A program made the translations under genes and the position numbers. Below, one piece after another: positions 39,863 to 51,927 of a DNA stretch of 64,000 bases. The DNA is taken from positions 372,001 through 436,000 of the forward strand of contig CAZIZO010000002.1 of assembly GCA_964543905.1 (NCBI GenBank), given 5' to 3'. Under the pieces are notes generated by a model that was not told where the DNA came from, searched no databases, and worked only from the letters and a program-made list of their open reading frames with translations. Numbering within the stretch: position 1 is the stretch's first letter; each line of letters begins with the position of its first letter. Source of the stretch: GCA-016699835 sp964543905 (GTDB lineage Bacteria > Planctomycetota > Phycisphaerae > Phycisphaerales > UBA1924).

Positions 39863-41416
39863 TTACGTCAACACCTTCCCAACCACGTCGCTCCACAACA
39901 ATAGCCGTTGCAGCACATCTTCCGCCAGCGTCGCTTCGCCCGCCGCGTCCGTGCGGACCCATCCCGTCCGATCCAGCGCCTGCTCGGAGTCGATCGAGAG
40001 CGTTCCGATCAGCGGCAACTCGTCCACCCGCACCTCGCCCGCGTGCACCGATCGACCCAACTCAAAGATCGGCACGCTCAACATCGATCGCAGTCGCACC
40101 GGGATCCTCGCCTGCTGATCGGGCGTCATGCCCCACATCGCCGGGTCCTGCCTCGCCTGGTCGAGGTCCGCCACCGCCGGCGCCCGCGTCTCCCACGCCT
40201 GCCCGCTGCACCCGACTTCCTCGGGCAACTCCAGGAAACGATCGGGATCGTCCTCCATGCCGTACTGATACACGACGATCCGCGTGGCCCGTGCCGTCGG
40301 GAGCATCACGTGGCACCTTACATTCGTGGCTCCCGTGAACTCCTCAAAGTCCCGCGCAACGGCTCGCAGCACCTCTCGCATGAGCCCCGGCTCGGCGTAG
40401 TTGGCCTGAAGTCGCTCCACCTCGTCCGTTGCCGACAGGAACTGGGGCACCTGCGTCCGAAAGAACCGGTGCACCGCCAACTCGCCGCGCCGGAAGAGGT
40501 CCCGCCGCTGGTCGAGCGTGATCCAGAAATCGGTCGCATGGATGGTCGGGTCCACCTCGACCCGCACGTGCAACAGCCCCTCCAGCAGCGAGCCGAGCAG
40601 GCGATCGCTCGCGTCGATGGAGGTGTCCAGCAGGTCCGCGCACATCTGCTTGAACGCGTAGTTCGTCTGATCCTTGTCCTTGGGCGGGGTCACCAGGTCG
40701 AACGCCACGACCGGCGCATAGCGCTGCCGTCGCTCATGCTCGAACAGGAACACCGGGAGGTTGCTCGCCAACCCACCGTCCACGAGGTACCGCCCGCCCA
40801 TCGGGACGGGCTTGAACACGAACGGGTACGAGATCGACGCCCGCACCGCGTCCGCGACCGGCATCGAGGGCGAGTGGATCGCGTCGAACACCTCCGGAGC
40901 GTGGCTGCGCAGGTCCGAAGCCACAATCTTGAGTGGAGCGCATCCGGCATCCGCCAGGTCGCCGAACCGGATCGGGTCCGCGTGGCGGAGCGACGGCACC
41001 TTCAGGCGGATCTTGCGAAGCACAAACTCCTTCAAGCGATGCCCGTCGTAGAGGCCCAGGTCCTTGAGCAGGGGCGCCAGGACGGGCTTGGACCCGCGGA
41101 GCGCGCGGAGGATGTCGAAGAACGAGCCCACGCCGCCCGACAGGTCGAGCCGCGCGTTCTTCGCGATGAACGCTTTCAACTCGTTGAGGCGAGTGCCGTC
41201 GTCGTCGAGGAACTTGTGGAACTCGATCTCCTCGGTGCAGATCTGCTCCAGGTCCTGTCCGGTGTATCCGACGGCGGCGAGTGTGGCGATGATGCTGCCG
41301 GCGGAGGTGCCGCCGTAGGCGATGAAGTCGATGCCGATCTCCGCCGCCGCCTTGAGGCAGCCGGCGAGCGCCGCGCCCTTCACCCCCCCGCCGTCCAGGA
41401 TCGCATACGCCTGCAT
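39863..41416 (-). CDS. Patatin-like phospholipase with C-terminal GAF domain
   Basis: A 517-residue protein. The patatin domain has the oxyanion motif DGGGVKG (8-14), nucleophile Ser38 in GGTSAGS and the dyad Asp213 in YLVDGGL, so lipid acyl-hydrolase activity is expected. Residues about 330-500 look like a GAF domain (RSMLSVPIFELG, then LPLIGTLSIDSEQALD), a fold that commonly binds a small ligand or senses redox state. No signal peptide is present. GGAGG lies about 7 nt before the ATG. It is followed by a 56-aa gene and preceded by a plsC remnant. A role in membrane-lipid turnover is inferred; an immune effector role is possible, but no cyclase or other defence gene is nearby. Confidence 0.85.
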   Translation of the reverse strand: MQAYAILDGGGVKGAALAGCLKAAAEIGIDFIAYGGTSAGSIIATLAAVGYTGQDLEQICTEEIEFHKFLDDDGTRLNELKAFIAKNARLDLSGGVGSFFDILRALRGSKPVLAPLLKDLGLYDGHRLKEFVLRKIRLKVPSLRHADPIRFGDLADAGCAPLKIVASDLRSHAPEVFDAIHSPSMPVADAVRASISYPFVFKPVPMGGRYLVDGGLASNLPVFLFEHERRQRYAPVVAFDLVTPPKDKDQTNYAFKQMCADLLDTSIDASDRLLGSLLEGLLHVRVEVDPTIHATDFWITLDQRRDLFRRGELAVHRFFRTQVPQFLSATDEVERLQANYAEPGLMREVLRAVARDFEEFTGATNVRCHVMLPTARATRIVVYQYGMEDDPDRFLELPEEVGCSGQAWETRAPAVADLDQARQDPAMWGMTPDQQARIPVRLRSMLSVPIFELGRSVHAGEVRVDELPLIGTLSIDSEQALDRTGWVRTDAAGEATLAEDVLQRLLLWSDVVGKVLT

Positions 41417-41488
41417 GCAGAGCCCTCCCAGTGCGCGGAAGTTAGGCCGTCGGCGTCAAGGCCGCAAGCAAGATCGGGAGGACTTTTT

Positions 41489-41528
41489 CGCAGTGACGTG
41501 GTTTGTGCGCGCGCGGAGCGTCACTGCG
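41489..41528. repeat. 10-bp inverted repeat after the plsC remnant
   Basis: CGCAGTGACG and CGTCACTGCG with a 20-nt loop lie between the plsC remnant and the patatin start. There is no T-run on the plus strand. It is a possible terminator or operator. Confidence 0.35.
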
Positions 41529-41592
41529 CGAAGAAACTGGTGGGGGGCCTGGGCAGAGAAACAACTCACGCGGTGGATGACAGGCCGGGCAC

Positions 41593-41856
41593 TCACAAGG
41601 CAACGACGGATTCCTTGATCCTCGCGGCGACCGACTCCCACCCTTCTCGATTCTGGGGGGTGTCTGCGAATGAGAGCGGCGTACCGATCCTGATCGTGAT
41701 CTTTGTGGGGACGGGCACCACGCTCGCGGGCCGCAGCGCCTCAAAGCACCCGACCAATCGGCAGGGCACCACGGGCACGCTCGTGCCCGCGACCATCATG
41801 CCGATGCCGGGCTTGAAGGGGAGGGGGTTGCCGTCGCGGGTCTTCAGCAGCCGGCC
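41593..41856 (-). pseudogene. 3' remnant of a PlsC-type 1-acylglycerol-3-phosphate acyltransferase
   Basis: About 87 codons without a start remain. The translation TRDGNPLPFKPGIGMMVAGT, then VPVVPCRLVGCFEALRP and PTKITIRIGTPLSFAD, is the C-terminal half of PlsC, which normally follows the FPEGTRS motif. Everything upstream, including the catalytic HxxxxD half, is missing. In frame upstream there is a TGA at 41857-41859, and the sequence beyond is the end of the dockerin protein gene. The breakpoint falls within a few nt of that gene's stop codon. A 68-codon ORF with an internal ATG remains but cannot encode an acyltransferase. Confidence 0.75.
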
Positions 41857-44294
41857 TCAAAGTGGCTGAGGAAGAAGAGCAAGTCTTCGATCGTCACGCC
41901 TCCATCCGGAGTTCCGGTCCCGGACCCATCGTCCAAGTCGGCGCTTGCCGTACCGAGTTCGAATATGTCGAGGTAGTACAGCAGGTCATCGATGGTCACG
42001 CCGCCGTCGGCGTTCCCGCTCATCGTGGCGTCATCGACGTCTGCCGGGCATTGTCCCTCAAAGGTGCGCATGCAGGCAGGATCGCCAGGTTGGTTCAGGT
42101 GGCCGTCGGCATCGCAATCCAGGTCGACGTCAAACTCAAACGCGCCGCCCAAGAAATGCACCACACCTTCGATGATCTCGGTCGCGATCGGCCGTGGCGG
42201 GTTCAGGTAGGTGCCCGCGCATCGCAAGAGAGGGACACCCTCGGCGTCGAGCGCGGGAAGAACGCGGTAGTGCCCTGCCGCGAGCATGCGGACGTCGCTG
42301 TCGGCGATATAGCCTCCGACGCGAACGATCCGAGGGCTCAGCGAATCCGCCTGCCCACCCACGGCGGCGTAATACCTCGGTGCAACGTCCACCCACAGCG
42401 TCGAGCCGCTGGGCTGCTGCTGCAACCTCACGACCGGTGTGAAGATCGACTCCGCGGCGCTCACGAGCGGACCATAGAACTTCAGCCGCAACTCCTGCCG
42501 ACGAGAGTTGTTTCCGACGGGGCAGAACTCGCTCTGGAGTACTTCTCCCGCATCATCGTCGCTTGTGTATGACGTCCATGCCACGTCAGCCCGGTGCATG
42601 GCGTAGGGGACCACTCCAACCGATCCGCCGCCGAACTCGATCGAGGCCTGCGCATAGTGCGGGCGCGGAGTCATAGTCTGGTTGAAGCTCACCACGACAT
42701 CGTCGAGCCAAGCCGGAGGTACGAAGCCACAAACTGGATCGTTATTGATATAAGCAGAGGATCCGATGATGACTTGCCCTTCGAGCCCGCCATTGTCGAG
42801 GATGTCCAGACGATTCGCCAACTCCTGCCCGATGCGTACGACGGAAGCCGGAGGGACCGATGTCAGGTACATCCCTCGGGGAGCGCCGGTGTGATCGATC
42901 AGTGAGCCGGCGATCTCGATGCGATCGAACGCGTCGACGAGGAAGGAGCCCTCAAAGTTGCCATAGGTGACATCCGGGCGATTGCACGGGTCCGTGCCCA
43001 CGATCAGTTCGGCGAGGTCCACGAACGTATCGGACGAGCCGCGCAAAAGACCGACGAAGCCTTCACATTGCAACGAACCGATCGCGTCCGCACGAACCTC
43101 AATCTCGAAACTGTCGTTCGGCTCTGAAGTGGTCGCGCGTTGGAAGACAAGTTCACCGATGCTGGGCGCTTCGATCTTCATGGGCCATTCCGCCGACGGT
43201 CCACCCGCGATGTCGCCTGTGATCGTGATCTTGGTGATCGCGCCGGTGGAGGTGATGTCGTCGCTGAGGTCGCCATGGATGACAATGCCTTCCGCTGCGG
43301 TCACGCTGCCCACCGAAATGGGTGAGGCAACCTGGGTCTCGACGACGATGGGCGCGCTGACCGTGCCCGAGATGTTGATCCCGGGCGTGCTGCTCAGCAC
43401 GTTTCCAACACTGCCAACGTGCACGCTCTTGCTCAGGCTCGCGGCACGCAGTTCGAGCAGATCGCCGGAGGCGTTGTTGTCGGAGTCGGTGTCGATCTCG
43501 GCGTCGATGGGCTAGAGGACGTTGTTCTCGTCGCGGGCGATGAGCGTTCCGATGCCGTCGGTCGCCGCGATCTTCTGGCCGGTGGGGAGGGTGATGGGGC
43601 CGCGAACACGAAGGTCGTTGATCGTTCCGGCGGATGAGATGACGGGTCCGAAGACGCCACGCCCGGCGATTCCGTTTTGTGCGCCGACGAGCATCCGATT
43701 CACGAAACCACCGACTTCGAACTTGCCCGTCGTTGTGATCGAGCGGCCGATGTCGGCGGCACCGATGACAAACTCCGAACTCACCGTTGAAGTCGCGAGG
43801 ACGAAGCCCGCAACGTCCCGCCCCACGATCAGCCGTGGGATGCGATCCGATTCGATGGCGATGCCCTCTTGACCTTGCGGATGCCCGATCAGGTCGCGGG
43901 CCACCGCCGCCGACACGCGCAGAACCCCCGTCAGATTCTGAAGCGACCCGGGATCAATTCGCAGCCCAGACCAGTCACGGCAGGCGTTTGCCAAAGAGGA
44001 CTGATGATCTGGAACCACGAAGTCTGCCGGAATGCCCGGGTTTGCCACCACAACATGCACGGGAAAACTCGAATAGCCCGAGGCGGTGATCGGCCCGATG
44101 TCCACGTCGGTCGAATCCGCCCACACGTACACGAGGGTCCGCGACGAAGTGAGTTCGATCGGGACCGCCGCCCCAGGGGCCAGGGTCGGGAGTTCGCCAG
44201 GCAAGTCGTTGACCCAGCGATGCACGACCGATTGCGCGAGCGACAGCGAAACGACTACGAACGAAGCCGCGACTCCGAAGATCGACCTTGGCAT
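41844..44294 (-). pseudogene. Secreted GC-type dockerin protein split by one in-frame TAG
   Basis: Reads as one frame of 817 codons from an ATG at 44294 (AGGAGG 7 nt upstream) to 41844. Codon 261 is TAG (43512-43514), between DENNVL and PIDAEIDTDSDNN; both sides are in the same frame and continue the same style of protein. The N-terminus is a signal peptide (MPRSIFGVAASFVVVSLSLA|QS). The body has repeated beta-helix-like phrases (SSAGTINDLRVRGPI, VGGFVNRMLVG, STGAITKITITGDI). The C-terminus has two dockerin-like loops (ADVDDAT..., ADLDDGSGTGTPDGG) and ends EAGC. A CAG-to-TAG change would restore it. It overlaps the 3' end of the upstream gene by 40 nt. Confidence 0.75.
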
Positions 44295-45345
44295 GTAGAA
44301 GCCTCCTGGCGTCGGCGCCGACTTCCCCACCACGCCGAGAAGACAAGGATAGCCACTGTTCCGGGCGCGGGAATCGCGCTGGCGATTCGGAGGCCGACGG
44401 TGAATGAAGGGTCATGTCCAGAGAATCTGTAGACGAGATCGTTGTTCGGTCCGCCAACAAACTCCGTGCCTTCAATCAATCGCACGCGCACGCCGTTGAA
44501 GAAAAAAGCCTCCTCGGTCCACTCCGAGTTCGCGCCCGCGGCATCGAGCAAGCCCCAGGGCGAGACCACCGTCGGGTATGAACCGAGCGGGATCAACTGA
44601 TGAGCGAAGTTCGGCAGCGCAAACCCCGCGTTCGCCTGGTTCAGCGGGCTGCCGTTGGGGTAGCCCGGAGGTGGACCGTAGATCAGCGGCGTGTCGGTGC
44701 CGTTGGGTTGGAGCCACCATCGTCCGGCACCGTTGTTTGCGTTTGGTACAAAGTGCACAGATTTGAGCCATTCATCGAAGGACGGAATCCAGTATCGAGC
44801 GCCGGGGCTGCGGGTGAGTTGGTCGGTGAAGTTCGGCCCGTCGTAGCCAAAGGTGCGGGTGTCGTACGCGCCGTTCTCGATCGCCGAGTGGGCGGACGAC
44901 TTGCCGTTGTGCAGCCAGTTGCAAAGTCGGGCCGCCGTGCGCCAGTCAATCCCACCCACGGGCACCATGCCGGATTTGGAATGTCCGTCCGAAGGCGCAG
45001 TTGCTCGCCTGGGCTGTGATAGTCCGGATCGCGTTCCGCGCCGCGGAGGAGGTTGCCGGGGAGAATCAGTTCGGAAACCGGATCGGGGCGTGCGCGGAAT
45101 GTGTTGTAGAACTCCATCCACTGAGAAGTCGTGACTTCAAACCGACCGATTCGGTATTCGTATGCCACCGACCCGCGTCCTCGCACACGCTGCATTGGGT
45201 CTGGCCCGTCATGCGCCGGGTTATTGACCGCGCCGATGGTGACCCAGTCAATCCCATCGGGGCCGACTTGGGCGTGGACCATCGCCCGGCCCGAGAACAG
45301 CGCCACCATCGCGCACGCCGCCGCCGTTCGAACATGGGAGTTCAT
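44255..45345 (-). pseudogene. Secreted SUMF1/formylglycine-enzyme-like protein with frameshift
   Basis: The frame from an ATG at 45345 gives a signal peptide (MNSHVRTAAACAMVALFSGR...HAQ) and the SUMF1-type start VAYEYRIGRFEVTTSQWMEFYN up to about ERDPDYHSPGE. Near 44965-44985 the family text moves to another frame: GMVPVGGIDWRTAARLCNWLHNG, FLPS-like WIPSFDEWLKSVHFVPN, SPWGLLDAAGANSEWTEE and GLRIASAIPAPGTVAI with SRRRRQ, a PEP-CTERM tail. The span of 1091 nt is one short of a multiple of three, so a single missing base explains it. It is either a pseudogene or a sequencing error. Confidence 0.7.
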
Positions 45346-45436
45346 ACCTTCAGTATGCAGCACGATTCGCGCTTTGCAAGGAAAGAAGAGAGATGGACGG
45401 CAAGTGGTCGCTCGCGTTCGCGGGGCGTACGGCCCG

Positions 45437-45442
45437 TACCAT
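45437..45442 (+). promoter_or_regulatory. TACCAT -10-like box, leaderless recQ
   Basis: TACCAT ends 5 nt before the GTG at 45448. Confidence 0.45.
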
Positions 45443-45447
45443 CGCCC

Positions 45448-47754
<2,307 letters not shown>

Positions 47755-47755
47755 A

Positions 47756-47796
47756 CTCCACGGCAACTCCAAGCGATGAGAAGGGGGTCCGTGGAG
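47756..47796 (+). terminator. Inverted repeat after recQ
   Basis: CTCCACGG and CCGTGGAG with a 25-nt loop lie just past the recQ stop. No T-run, so termination is only possible, not shown. Confidence 0.3.
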
Positions 47797-47835
47797 CCAC
47801 TGGGTCGGCCGCCCAGGGATGACCAAGGACGAACT

Positions 47836-47857
47836 GGTTGAAATGACGATTTCAACC
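47836..47857. promoter_or_regulatory. AT-rich perfect palindrome upstream of the HAF-repeat gene
   Basis: GGTTGAAAT-GACG-ATTTCAACC, a 9-bp perfect inverted repeat, lies 17 nt before the ATG at 47875. It is unusually AT-rich for this region and could be an operator or an mRNA hairpin next to the ribosome site. Confidence 0.4.
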
Positions 47858-47874
47858 GCAGAAGGGGCAGGACT

Positions 47875-50025
47875 ATGAGAATGGAGCAGACCGTTCGTCG
47901 GTGGTTCGGCATGGGTGTCGGGTCGATCTGCGCGAGTGCCGCTCTTTCCGGGGGGGCATTCGGGCAGGTGATTCAGGACGTTGGTCTCCTTCCGGGGGGG
48001 ACCATCTCCGAGATCCGTGGGTTGAGCCAAGACGGCTCGATCGCCGCCGGCATGGCGAACACCACCGGCGGGGTGTGGCGTGCCGTGCGTTGGACGACGT
48101 CGGGGGGGCTGACCAGCCTCGGGACGCTCTACAACTCGTCCAGGGGATATGCCATCAACTCCGACGGCACGGTGATCGTGGGGGAGACGACGGTCCCCTC
48201 GGGGGCCACACAGGCGTTTCGCTGGACAAGCACGGGCGGGATGAGCGCACTCCCAACGCTTCCCGGGGGAGTCACCGCCGTTGCATTCCGATGCAGCGCC
48301 GACGGCAACACCGTCGTCGGGTACGCCAACACCAGCACCAACGTCTTCCACGCGTTCCGCTGGACCACCACGGGCGGCCTTCAAGACATCAACTCGTCCA
48401 TCCCGGGCGCGATCTCCTATGCCTACGGCGTCGACTGGTCGGGCAGTGTCATCACGGGGCTTCTCCGCCTGCCCAGCACCCCCGACCGCCTCTTCCGTTG
48501 GACGCCTTCCACCGGCATGCAAGACCTCGGGGGACTTCCGGGTTCGGCCCAGTCTTTTGGATGGGCCGTCAGCGGCACCGGCAACGCGCTCACCGGGGCG
48601 AGCCAGCAGCCGGCCGACGGCATGCATGTCGTGCGTTGGACCCAGCCCGCAGGTCTCCAAGACCTTGGGGGTGGGGGCATGGAGGGGCGTGCCATGAACT
48701 CCGACGGCACCATCGTCGTCGGCAACCAGGGGTCGGGCGCGTTCATCCACTCCCAGTTTGCCGGGACGCTTGATCTCACCCAGTTCTTGACGCTTCGCGG
48801 CGCGAACACCCTCGGCTGGACCCTCACCCAGTGCTGGGCCATCAGCCCCGACGGCACGGCGCTCGCGGGCATCGGGCACAACGCGCTCGGCACCAACCGC
48901 GGATGGGTGGTTCGGAATCTTCCCTGCCTCCAGGGGCCGATCCTCTTCAGCGGCGCGCCGAACCAATCTGTTTGCCAGGGGGACACGGTCACCTTCTCCG
49001 TCAGCGCGGGCGGCACCAACACCGGCACCCTCTCCTACCAGTGGAATGGGCCATTCGGGCCCGTCGTCAACGGCGTGACGCCCAGCGGGTCCTTCGTCAG
49101 CGGCGCTGGCACCAACTCCATCACCATCTCCAATGTCCAGCCCGCCGATGCCGGGTATTACAGTTACGTCATCTCCAACTGGTGCGGCTACGTCTCCTCC
49201 GGGCCGCTCCTGACCGTCACGGCGCCGCCCACCATCGTGAACGAGCCCAACCCCACCTCCGTCTGCCTTGGTGGCACGGCCGTCTTCTCCATGAGCGCCG
49301 GTGGCGGCGGGCCTTTCGCGTACCAATGGGAGCGCCACCAGTATCTCGGCCCGGTCAACGTCTTTGTCCCCATCAGTGACGGACCTTCCGGCTTCGGCTC
49401 GATCTATTCCGGCGCGTTGACCCCCACCCTCACCATCTCCAACGTCGGCACGTACGACCTCGACCGCTATCGGTGCCGGGTCACGGGCCCCTGCGGGGTC
49501 GCGGCCACGGCGCGCGTGCCCCTCACCCAGATCCAGGCCCCGGTCTTCACGACCCATCCGCCGCTGTACACCACGGCCTGCAAGGGCGGCACCTTTTCCC
49601 TCTCCGCCGCCGCGACTGGAAACCCGGGCATCCAATACATCTGGGCCAAGGACAACACTCTCCTCTTTGACGGCACATCCTGCGGTTCGACCATCTCCGG
49701 CTCGGGCACCCAGACCCTGACCGTCTCCAACGCCTCCGGTGCCGACAGCGGCGTCTACCAGTGCTATGCCTACGGCACGTGCGAGTGGACCCTCAGCCTC
49801 GGCGGGCTCGTCGCCGTCTGCGTTGCCGACGTGGACGACGGCAGCAACACCGGCACGTGCGATGGGGGTGTCACCATCGACGATCTCCTGTACTTCATGA
49901 ACTTGGTCGAGATCGGCGATCCGACGGGCGACATCGACGACGGCTCATTCACGGGCACGCCCGATTGCGGCGTCACCATCGACGACTTGCTCTACTACCT
50001 GTACCTGTTCGAGAACGGCTGCTGA
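47875..50025 (+). CDS. Secreted HAF-repeat / Ig-like protein with GC-type dockerin end
   Basis: A 716-residue exported protein. The signal peptide ends near GAFG|QV. Residues about 35-345 are HAF-type repeats (DVGLLPGGTISEIRGLSQDGS, AFRWTSTGGM, AFRWTTTGGLQDI, HVVRWTQPAGLQDLG), as in extracellular beta-propellers. Three Ig-like modules follow (SVCQGDTVTFSVSAGG, SVCLGGTAVFSMSAGGGG, TACKGGTFSLSAAATG), each with a Cys pair. The end is two dockerin-like calcium loops (VADVDDGSNTGTCDGG, GDIDDGSFTGTPDCG, each followed by VTIDDLLY) and ENGC. Another ATG at 47881 is possible; AAGGGG is 7 nt before the first, AGGA 8 nt before the second. A perfect palindrome precedes it. Confidence 0.85.
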   Translation: MRMEQTVRRWFGMGVGSICASAALSGGAFGQVIQDVGLLPGGTISEIRGLSQDGSIAAGMANTTGGVWRAVRWTTSGGLTSLGTLYNSSRGYAINSDGTVIVGETTVPSGATQAFRWTSTGGMSALPTLPGGVTAVAFRCSADGNTVVGYANTSTNVFHAFRWTTTGGLQDINSSIPGAISYAYGVDWSGSVITGLLRLPSTPDRLFRWTPSTGMQDLGGLPGSAQSFGWAVSGTGNALTGASQQPADGMHVVRWTQPAGLQDLGGGGMEGRAMNSDGTIVVGNQGSGAFIHSQFAGTLDLTQFLTLRGANTLGWTLTQCWAISPDGTALAGIGHNALGTNRGWVVRNLPCLQGPILFSGAPNQSVCQGDTVTFSVSAGGTNTGTLSYQWNGPFGPVVNGVTPSGSFVSGAGTNSITISNVQPADAGYYSYVISNWCGYVSSGPLLTVTAPPTIVNEPNPTSVCLGGTAVFSMSAGGGGPFAYQWERHQYLGPVNVFVPISDGPSGFGSIYSGALTPTLTISNVGTYDLDRYRCRVTGPCGVAATARVPLTQIQAPVFTTHPPLYTTACKGGTFSLSAAATGNPGIQYIWAKDNTLLFDGTSCGSTISGSGTQTLTVSNASGADSGVYQCYAYGTCEWTLSLGGLVAVCVADVDDGSNTGTCDGGVTIDDLLYFMNLVEIGDPTGDIDDGSFTGTPDCGVTIDDLLYYLYLFENGC

Positions 50026-50067
50026 TCGCCTGTCGAGCGGGCTCCGGGCACCACGCGCCTCCCCTCC

Positions 50068-50105
50068 GGCGGCGACGTCTCGGCTTCGGCCGGGGCGTCG
50101 CCGCC
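50068..50105. terminator. Hairpin between converging genes
   Basis: GGCGGCGACG/CGTCGCCGCC, a perfect 10-bp stem with an 18-nt loop, sits between the HAF gene and the terC-like gene stops. No T-run. Confidence 0.45.
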
Positions 50106-50126
50106 TGCTTCGCGGCGCCGTGCCGG

Positions 50127-50858
<732 letters not shown>

Positions 50859-50915
50859 GGGTTGTGGTCGCGGAGTGTGGCTGAGACAAGAAGAGCACGG
50901 AAACACGGAGGGTGG

Positions 50916-51776
50916 TCACCGTCGACACCGAATCATCGTCTGCGTCGTTGAGGGCAAGGCCTCGAACGACGCGAACCCGGCGGCGAGGCATTGATCGCGG
51001 AGCCAGGCGAGTTCGTAGGCGACGGCGGCTTCGGGGTAGCGGCGATCTTCGACGTGCGCCGCGCCCTCGCGATGCAGGAAACTCCATCGGCTGCCGGGGG
51101 AGCGATCGACGTGTTCGAGGCAGAACGTCGAGTAGTGCATCCACCCTCCGGGGCGGAGCGTCCGCGCCGATTCCCGCAGATAGCCGACAAAGTCTCCTTC
51201 CAACAAGTGTGAAAAGAGCGAGTTGGCAAAAACAAAGTCCTGCGATCCGTCGGGCAGCGGCAGCGCGAGCCCCGCCGCCGGTCCGTCTCCTCTCGTGGGC
51301 ACCGCGGCCCGGCGGGGGTTGTACGTGCGGCTGTACACCTCAACCTTGTGGAATCGGAATCGATCCGCCGGAAAGTGCGCTCGGCACCACTCCAGCATCT
51401 CGTGGTCCACGTCCACGCCGAAGTACGTCCCCTGAAACGTCCGGTCATGGAACCAGTAGTCGCGGAGCGCCATCGCGAAGCGTCCGCACCCGCATCCCAG
51501 GTCCACGATACTCGACGAAAGGCCGACATGTCCGGCGGCGATGGCGTCGAGCCAGAAGTTGATGGGAAGCAGGCGGAACTGGGTGCCGTTGAACAGCAGG
51601 CGATTTCCCACCCCGACCCGGATCCGAAGGTGGTTCGGGGGTAGCCCCCGCAACTCTCGATAGGGATACGACACGGCCCGATCGAGCACGTTCAGCGGCC
51701 ACATCAACACCTTCACCCGCGAGAGGGCGGGGATGGCGGGCACGAGGCGGCGGATGGTGCGGTCGGCGATCGGCAT
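50916..51776 (-). CDS. Class I SAM-dependent methyltransferase
   Basis: A 286-residue enzyme. SAM-binding motif I is SIVDLGCGCGRFAMAL, followed by YFGVDVDHEMLEWC (acidic loop after strand 2) and a motif-IV-like QDFVFANSLFSHLLEGD. RTLRPGGWMHYSTFCL is typical of the Methyltransf_11/25 type. The first 90 residues form a separate N-terminal extension (VLDRAVSYPYRELRGLPP). The substrate is unknown; this architecture is common in polysaccharide and lipid gene clusters. A TATCCT box 14 nt before the ATG and no Shine-Dalgarno suggest a very short leader. Confidence 0.82.
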   Translation of the reverse strand: MPIADRTIRRLVPAIPALSRVKVLMWPLNVLDRAVSYPYRELRGLPPNHLRIRVGVGNRLLFNGTQFRLLPINFWLDAIAAGHVGLSSSIVDLGCGCGRFAMALRDYWFHDRTFQGTYFGVDVDHEMLEWCRAHFPADRFRFHKVEVYSRTYNPRRAAVPTRGDGPAAGLALPLPDGSQDFVFANSLFSHLLEGDFVGYLRESARTLRPGGWMHYSTFCLEHVDRSPGSRWSFLHREGAAHVEDRRYPEAAVAYELAWLRDQCLAAGFASFEALPSTTQTMIRCRR

Positions 51777-51790
51777 GGAGCGCTGCGATC

Positions 51791-51796
51791 AGGATA
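51791..51796 (-). promoter_or_regulatory. TATCCT -10-like box for the methyltransferase
   Basis: TATCCT on the minus strand ends 14 nt before the ATG at 51776, implying a leader of about 7 nt. Confidence 0.35.
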
Positions 51797-51820
51797 CCAC
51801 CGCCTTCCCGTCGCGTCGAA

Positions 51821-51859
51821 CAAAGCGAAAACCGCCCATGCCGCAGGGCATGAGCGGTT
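51821..51859 (-). terminator. Terminator after the FN3 protease gene
   Basis: On the minus strand AACCGC-T-CATGCC / GGCATG-G-GCGGTT (one mismatch, 4-nt loop) is followed by TTTTCGCTTTG, 69 nt past the protease stop. Confidence 0.65.
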
Positions 51860-51927
51860 CGGCGTTTCGTGCGTTCCAGAAGGCCGGGCAGGGCCTTTCG
51901 ACCCCGCCCGGGTAGGGCTGGGCGAAC

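Noticed and set aside
39863..41416. Patatin gene as a CBASS effector
   Set aside because: No nucleotide cyclase, Cap2/Cap3 or other defence genes nearby; the C-terminal GAF domain points to other regulation.
41457..41799. Short plus- and minus-strand frames around the plsC remnant as independent genes
   Set aside because: The only recognisable text is the PlsC C-terminus; the rest lacks start signals.
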